From Cryomorphaceae bacterium (GTDB lineage: Bacteria > Bacteroidota > Bacteroidia > Flavobacteriales > Schleiferiaceae), in the NCBI GenBank assembly GCA_949547975.1, contig CATITW010000207.1:1-9663 (forward strand): 9,663 nt of DNA, read 5' to 3'. Shown here piece by piece: positions 5,322 to 9,663 of the stretch (the first letter of the stretch is position 1; every line of letters begins with the position of its first letter). The position numbers and the translations under genes were made by a program. The notes under the pieces were generated by a model. The model saw only the letters and a list, made by a program, of their open reading frames with translations. It did no database searches and was not told the DNA's origin.

Positions 5322-7721
5322 GTGCAAAAAGCATTGCGCTTTGTAGGAATTCTCTTCTTGGTGCTTGCGCTGTTGGCAGGTGGCACCGGAGCGTACCTCT
5401 GGACGCAACGTGATGCTATTCTCCAAGGCGGTATTTCGAAGATCAACGAGCAGTTAAATGCGCCCGTTGCTGTCAGTACGGTTGAACTCGATCTCTTTAG
5501 TGGATTTCCGCGCGTTCGCATCGCACTTAGCGACGTACGTATTGACGATATCAGTGGGAACTATCCGCACCTGTTACAAGCGCAACGCGTAGGCCTTGGG
5601 ATGAATATCGTTGAGGTAATCAAAGGCACGTACCGGATTGAAGAACTTACGCTAGAGCGCGGGAGTTTGCACCTGTTTAGTGATGGGCGAACGGAGAATT
5701 GGTCCCTGTTTAAAGAAAGCGAGACGGACAGTGCCCCGGTGGACCTTCAGCGGGTGGTGCTTCAGGATATTGACTTGACTTATCGAGATAGCCATGCCAA
5801 GGATACGTATGCAGCGAACGTGAAAAATGCGCTTATTAGCGGACAGATCGCGGCCCGTTCTACTTATGAATTGACAGCAGATTTACAGCAAGCAAGCGCC
5901 GTGTTTGAGGGAGAACGCATGTTCGAAAAAGCCGATATTCAAGGAAGCGTTTCGATCGTTATCGACGAAAATCTCTGGAGCGTTCAAAGCTCAAAAACCG
6001 TCTTTAACGGGAATGCCTTCAGCTATTACTTAAGTCCGGAACACACTGAAGTTCGTGCGAATCAACTGGATGTAGTAGCGCTATCGCGTTCGGTGTCGGC
6101 CATCGATTTTGGAGACCTCGAGATGCGCAAACTACGTGGAGATTTTACTTGGGAAAGCACCGGAGAACAGCAGCATGCAGTGTTCAACCCTAGCGCTGTT
6201 GCCTTTATCTATAACGGATTTCAAGTACTCGACTACCAAGGCGTTGTGGACATCCATTGGGGACAAGAGAAATCCGTTAGTGCGCCCAACATGTTTGTCA
6301 AGACCGCTACTGGAGACCTGCGCGGGAATATTCAAATCACAGGAAAACGCCCGAAGCTCGAGGCACTTCTTTCCGGCGGATCGAACTTAAGCGAGCTGTT
6401 TCAATTCGTTGAAGTAGAGACATTATCGAATCCGATGGGCTTTTGGAAAGGAACGGATCTCAAGATCGGTCAATCGTTTTTTAGCTGGGAGGATTTCAGC
6501 CCAGTGGGGGAAACTGCTTTTGAGGGTGCCTTTAGCATTCTCGATGGTTCCTTCGGCCTTAGCGAGAGTACGATTGCCTTTGAAAAAATAGAAGCCGACC
6601 TCAAAGTACAAGCCGAGGGCAATGTAGTTGTGGAGCGCTGTTTCTTGCAAAGCGGCACTAACAACGCCACGGTGAGCGGTACCATCTATAACGCGTTAAC
6701 GGGCGGGCGACCGCAAGTAAAACTACTGGTAGAGAGCCCTGCGATTGATGTCGATCCATTGCTCTTTTGGGAGTTTGACGACGACGGCGAGAGCGACGAA
6801 GACTACGGGTTCGACTTTGAGATTGACCTGGCTATCGCAACGGTGAATATGGGCGATTTTGACGGAACGAAGCTGCGCGGGATCGTATACAACAAAGGCG
6901 TTAAGCTCCTAGGAAGAGAGATGTTCATCAAAGGTTGTGGCGGAAGCTTCAGCGGGAATTGGGCATTGGCGGAAGAGAACGGCGGTGGCCGATTTTGGTC
7001 CATTGCCCGGGCAGATGGCATCGAAGTGGATCAGCTTTTAAAAAGCTTTGACAGCTTCGACATCGAAGATTTAGACGAAAGTAACCTCAGCGGAACCGCG
7101 ACCCTTCAAGGCGAGATGACCTTCCACTTTGACCCCGACTGGAATGTCATTTCTAAGGCTACGGTGATCGATGGGCAAGGCACATTAGTGGATGGCGAAC
7201 TCCGAAACTATGCGCCCTTGGAAGAATTGGGGACGTTTATCGACCAAAACGAGTTGCAAAACATACGCTTTCCAAAGATTGAAGGATCCTTCGGCGTGCG
7301 TGGCGATACGCTCGTGTTGCCAGAGACTTTTGTGGAAAATAGTGCGATCAATTTCTGGGTGAACGGATGGCAAAATCTAGAGACCGACGACCTCTCCTAC
7401 AGCGTGCGCCTAGGACTGAAAGACCTCGCGTTACGTGGTAAAAACAGCAATCGAGATTTGGGCAACTGGGTCAGTGAAGCAGAAAATGAAAGTCAACCTT
7501 ACGTCCGACTTTTGATCGGTTGTAACCTAGAAGATGTGTGCATATCGCTCGATAGAAAGCGCATAAAAACCCAGCTGAAAGAAACGCTCAAGCAAGAACG
7601 TGAGGATTTAAAGAACCTGTTCAAACCGCGTAAGACCGAAGAAAAAGACGCTGGACAGGGAAGTTTTGAATTGCTCTGGCCAGAAACTACGGACAGTCTT
7701 AAGGTGCAAAGCTTGCGATAA
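5322..7721 (+). CDS. AsmA-like envelope protein
   Basis: This is a 799-residue protein anchored by one N-terminal membrane helix (about residues 4-27) with the rest outside the cytoplasm. The segment just after it (about 35-75, NAPVAVSTVELDLFSGFPRV) is the typical start of the AsmA domain. The rest is repeated beta-rich sequence as in AsmA/TamB-type repeating-groove proteins. Other members are thought to act in outer-membrane biogenesis and in carrying phospholipid between membranes. A strongly acidic linker (about 484-500, EFDDDGESDEDYGFDFE) splits it. A second AsmA-like unit near the C-terminus (about 575-720) contains LSGTATLQGEMTF and DGELRNYAPLEELG. The tail (about 745-799) is charged. 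The start is GTG, four nucleotides after the synthase stop codon, so it is almost certainly translated from the same transcript. No ATG lies near enough to preserve the membrane helix. Its last 23 bp overlap the convergent alkD gene. The exact cargo is unknown. Confidence 0.85.
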   Translation: MQKALRFVGILFLVLALLAGGTGAYLWTQRDAILQGGISKINEQLNAPVAVSTVELDLFSGFPRVRIALSDVRIDDISGNYPHLLQAQRVGLGMNIVEVIKGTYRIEELTLERGSLHLFSDGRTENWSLFKESETDSAPVDLQRVVLQDIDLTYRDSHAKDTYAANVKNALISGQIAARSTYELTADLQQASAVFEGERMFEKADIQGSVSIVIDENLWSVQSSKTVFNGNAFSYYLSPEHTEVRANQLDVVALSRSVSAIDFGDLEMRKLRGDFTWESTGEQQHAVFNPSAVAFIYNGFQVLDYQGVVDIHWGQEKSVSAPNMFVKTATGDLRGNIQITGKRPKLEALLSGGSNLSELFQFVEVETLSNPMGFWKGTDLKIGQSFFSWEDFSPVGETAFEGAFSILDGSFGLSESTIAFEKIEADLKVQAEGNVVVERCFLQSGTNNATVSGTIYNALTGGRPQVKLLVESPAIDVDPLLFWEFDDDGESDEDYGFDFEIDLAIATVNMGDFDGTKLRGIVYNKGVKLLGREMFIKGCGGSFSGNWALAEENGGGRFWSIARADGIEVDQLLKSFDSFDIEDLDESNLSGTATLQGEMTFHFDPDWNVISKATVIDGQGTLVDGELRNYAPLEELGTFIDQNELQNIRFPKIEGSFGVRGDTLVLPETFVENSAINFWVNGWQNLETDDLSYSVRLGLKDLALRGKNSNRDLGNWVSEAENESQPYVRLLIGCNLEDVCISLDRKRIKTQLKETLKQEREDLKNLFKPRKTEEKDAGQGSFELLWPETTDSLKVQSLR

Positions 7722-8418
7722 AGTCCGCACGATGGGCTTTCGAAGCTTTTTCTAACGCGATTCTAACAATCAATCGCGTGTACAATCCGGAGGAAAAATG
7801 AACCGCTAAGTGGTCCTCCGTGAGCTCCGGCTGCTTCGCCCACAACAGCTTTAACATCCATCCGATCGCTTTCTGTAATATCTCCGGAGCATCTGCCGCA
7901 GCTACCGGGCAATACGCGAGCGTTTCTTCGTATTTGCCCTCGATGATGAACTGTAAAGTAGCCACTACCGCAGTACGTTTTTTCCAGACCGAATCATCGT
8001 CTAAAAACTCCAATAATACAGACGTATCTGAGGTATCGATCGCATGTCGTCCAAAGAGCTTATACGCGCAGGTATCCACAAGATCCCAATTATTAATCCC
8101 CTCAAAATGCGCCACTAGAAACGCATGCCAATCCTGACGATTCGCCCGCTCTACGTGGTAGCGTAAAAGCAGAGCAAACAGCGCCGTGTGACGTACTTCG
8201 TGGCACGGATGAACGAGTCCGCTCGCGAGAACCTCCTTGGTCCAGCCCATGCCTTCTTTTTTCGCCACGGCGCGGCGGTCAGGCACCATGACCCCCACGA
8301 AAAGGTCCCCTTCTGCATAACCGCCTTCAAAGGTTTGGAAATACCGAGAAAAATCGCTCACCCTATCGGGTTGGATCAGCGGCTCAAGTGCCTGAAATAT
8401 AGGATGCTTTCGATCCAA
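7699..8418 (-). CDS. AlkD-type DNA alkylation repair glycosylase
   Basis: The protein has 239 residues, all helical HEAT-like repeats, the size of the AlkC/AlkD family that removes N3- and N7-alkylated purines. Family landmarks are FQTFEGGYAEGDLFVGVMVPDRR (27-49), the signature INNWDLVD (108-115), VWKKRTAVV (144-152) and AIGWMLK (184-190). By comparison with Bacillus cereus AlkD (Trp109, Asp113, Arg148, Trp187 from memory), the equivalents here are Trp111, Asp115, Arg148 and Trp187, so the DNA-binding and catalytic residues look intact. The start is the TTG at 8416-8418. The only in-frame codon between it and the upstream gene's TAA is GAT, and the next Met (residue 57) would remove the conserved N-terminus. 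The upstream peptidase stops 3 nt before, so translational coupling is likely. The 3' end overlaps the AsmA gene by 23 bp. Confidence 0.9.
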   Translation of the reverse strand: MDRKHPIFQALEPLIQPDRVSDFSRYFQTFEGGYAEGDLFVGVMVPDRRAVAKKEGMGWTKEVLASGLVHPCHEVRHTALFALLLRYHVERANRQDWHAFLVAHFEGINNWDLVDTCAYKLFGRHAIDTSDTSVLLEFLDDDSVWKKRTAVVATLQFIIEGKYEETLAYCPVAAADAPEILQKAIGWMLKLLWAKQPELTEDHLAVHFSSGLYTRLIVRIALEKASKAHRADFIASFAP

Positions 8419-8421
8419 ATC

Positions 8422-9663
8422 TTACATGTGCTTTTCAAACACACCGTCCAAGGTCTGCTGAGCGAGCGGGTGGTAGGATTTGCGTGCGTCCATGTAAATG
8501 CTCTTTGCCCAATCCTGACGCGCAGCATCGCCTTCCAACATGCTCTGATACATCGGCACAATAAATTTGCGACGTCCCACCGAACGGAGGAATGTGTTGA
8601 CCGTACCTTCAAAAATCGCGGTGTCGTAGCCGTTGTATGAGGTACGAAGCACTGCCGTAAACCAAGCAGCGATGATTTCTGGATTCGGTGAACCTGAAAA
8701 TCCATAGTTGGCATCCGCAAGAGCGTAGTGTTCTACCGTAGCACCACCCGCTTCCAAACCGCGGATGTAGCGCAACCATTCGTGGGTCGACCAGCGCATG
8801 GTTTCTGACTGATCCAAATACACGAGGGATTTCACATTTTCAGCCTCTGGGGCCACACTGAGCATCATTTTCACACCTTCGTCCACCATTACGAATCTGT
8901 TCGAGATCGGCAACGGACAGTTCGCAGGAAGGCCCTTTTCGTAGACCCATTCCTCCACGCCTATGCTCTTCCATTCTTCCGCAGTCATTTCCCGCGCCAA
9001 TTCTTGCAAGAACACTTCCGTAACCATGGTCTTGAACTTATAGCGATCGAAATACGATTTCAAAAATGCGTCCCAACGTTCGCGGCCTAGCGTGTTCTCA
9101 CACAATTTCAGGAAGTGAAAACCCTTGTCGTACGCAATCACATTCACGCCATCGTCTGGATTTCTGCCGGCCAAATCTTGCTTCATGCACGTTGCATCGG
9201 GGTCGTTCTCCATCATTTCTGCAACGCCGCCGATCAGATCGTCGTAGCTTAGGGCTTCGAGCATGTCAGCATAATCGGCGCCATAGAGACGCTCCATGAT
9301 GCGCATTTCAAAATATACTGTGAAGCCTTCATTGATCCAGAAGTCGTTCCAAGTTGCGTTGGTTACCAAATTTCCGCTCCAGCTGTGCGCCAGCTCATGG
9401 GCGATCAAACTCACCAAACTGCGATCGCCTACCACTACTGTGGGTGTTAGGAACGTCAATCGTGGATTTTCCATACCTCCAAACGGGAAACTTGGCGGCA
9501 GCACCAGCATGTCGTAGCGTCCCCAGTAGTAGGGTCCGTACAGCTCTTCGGCTTGGGTGATCATGTCTTCTGTTCTCGAGAACTCAAACGCGGCGTTGCG
9601 CACCATTTCTGGCTCGGCATATACGCCACTGCGCTCGCCCAGTGAGATGAATTCGAGGTCACC
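8422..9663 (-). CDS. M1 family aminopeptidase, leukotriene A4 hydrolase type (5' end outside window)
   Basis: This is a zinc metallopeptidase that removes N-terminal residues from peptides. The frame stays open to the window edge, so 414 codons including the stop (413 residues) are visible and the N-terminal domain is missing. Numbering visible residues from the edge, the aminopeptidase substrate motif GGMEN is at 62-66. HELAH (89-93) provides both zinc histidines and the general base Glu90. The third zinc ligand is Glu112 in NEGFT. The catalytic Tyr is probably Tyr178 in YDKGFHFL. Flanking matches such as GPYYWGRYDMLVLPPSFPFG and WSGNLVTNATWNDFW are typical of the LTA4H subgroup. The C-terminal half fits the helical LTA4H C-terminal domain, ending YHPLAQQTLDGVFEKHM. 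Hydrolase activity on leukotrienes is not implied for bacteria. An ATG at 9606 is internal, not the true start. A signal peptide cannot be assessed. Confidence 0.95.
   Translation of the reverse strand, partial: GDLEFISLGERSGVYAEPEMVRNAAFEFSRTEDMITQAEELYGPYYWGRYDMLVLPPSFPFGGMENPRLTFLTPTVVVGDRSLVSLIAHELAHSWSGNLVTNATWNDFWINEGFTVYFEMRIMERLYGADYADMLEALSYDDLIGGVAEMMENDPDATCMKQDLAGRNPDDGVNVIAYDKGFHFLKLCENTLGRERWDAFLKSYFDRYKFKTMVTEVFLQELAREMTAEEWKSIGVEEWVYEKGLPANCPLPISNRFVMVDEGVKMMLSVAPEAENVKSLVYLDQSETMRWSTHEWLRYIRGLEAGGATVEHYALADANYGFSGSPNPEIIAAWFTAVLRTSYNGYDTAIFEGTVNTFLRSVGRRKFIVPMYQSMLEGDAARQDWAKSIYMDARKSYHPLAQQTLDGVFEKHM

Noticed and set aside
7737..7752. Possible terminator GCTTTCGAAGC followed by T5 after the AsmA gene
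   Set aside because: The stem has only four base pairs and lies within alkD coding sequence; too weak to call.
8188..8640. 150-codon plus-strand open frame
   Set aside because: It spans the junction of two well-supported minus-strand genes and has no protein-like features.
1..9663. CRISPR array, insertion sequence, phage or toxin-antitoxin content
   Set aside because: No regularly spaced repeats, transposase or integrase motifs, or target-site duplications were found. Both tRNA genes are intact, and no partial tRNA copy that would mark an integration site was seen.

Overview
The window looks like ordinary chromosome from a member of the Bacteroidota, probably the Flavobacteriales. Four things point there. 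The methionyl-tRNA synthetase is of the Bacteroidota type: it has a KLSTS signature and a C-terminal tRNA-binding domain. Start codons lack Shine-Dalgarno sequences. Several genes are preceded by -7 elements of the Bacteroidota type TAnnTTTG. A large AsmA-like protein and a leukotriene-A4-hydrolase-type M1 peptidase are also common in this phylum. The base composition looks roughly balanced (estimated by eye). The exact genus cannot be read from the sequence.

Left part (1-906): a gene-free, hairpin-dense stretch (1-268) ends at a minus-strand tRNA-Val(GAC). It is followed by a plus-strand cold shock protein gene with its own terminator, and then a minus-strand tRNA-Arg(CCG) with a strong terminator. 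The tRNA-Arg lies 28 nt behind the minus-strand metG gene with no terminator between them, so the two may share a transcript.

Middle (935-7721): metG (minus) diverges from a plus-strand run of four genes: an S66 LD-carboxypeptidase (peptidoglycan recycling), a small diverged UPF0102/YraN-like nuclease-fold protein, an RluB/RsuA-type pseudouridine synthase with its own promoter, and an AsmA-like envelope protein that starts 4 nt after the synthase stop codon. The last two almost certainly form an operon.

Right part (7699-9663): two minus-strand genes converge on the AsmA gene. An AlkD-type DNA glycosylase overlaps the AsmA 3' end by 23 bp. Upstream of it is an M1 aminopeptidase, cut by the window edge, whose stop codon lies 3 nt before the TTG start of alkD and in the same reading frame.

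Most of the content is housekeeping: translation (two tRNAs, MetRS, rRNA pseudouridylation), envelope maintenance (LD-carboxypeptidase, AsmA), DNA repair and peptide turnover. I see no mobile element, CRISPR array, defence island or biosynthetic cluster, and no convincing new multi-gene system. The most unusual local feature is the nested hairpin array at 88-256.
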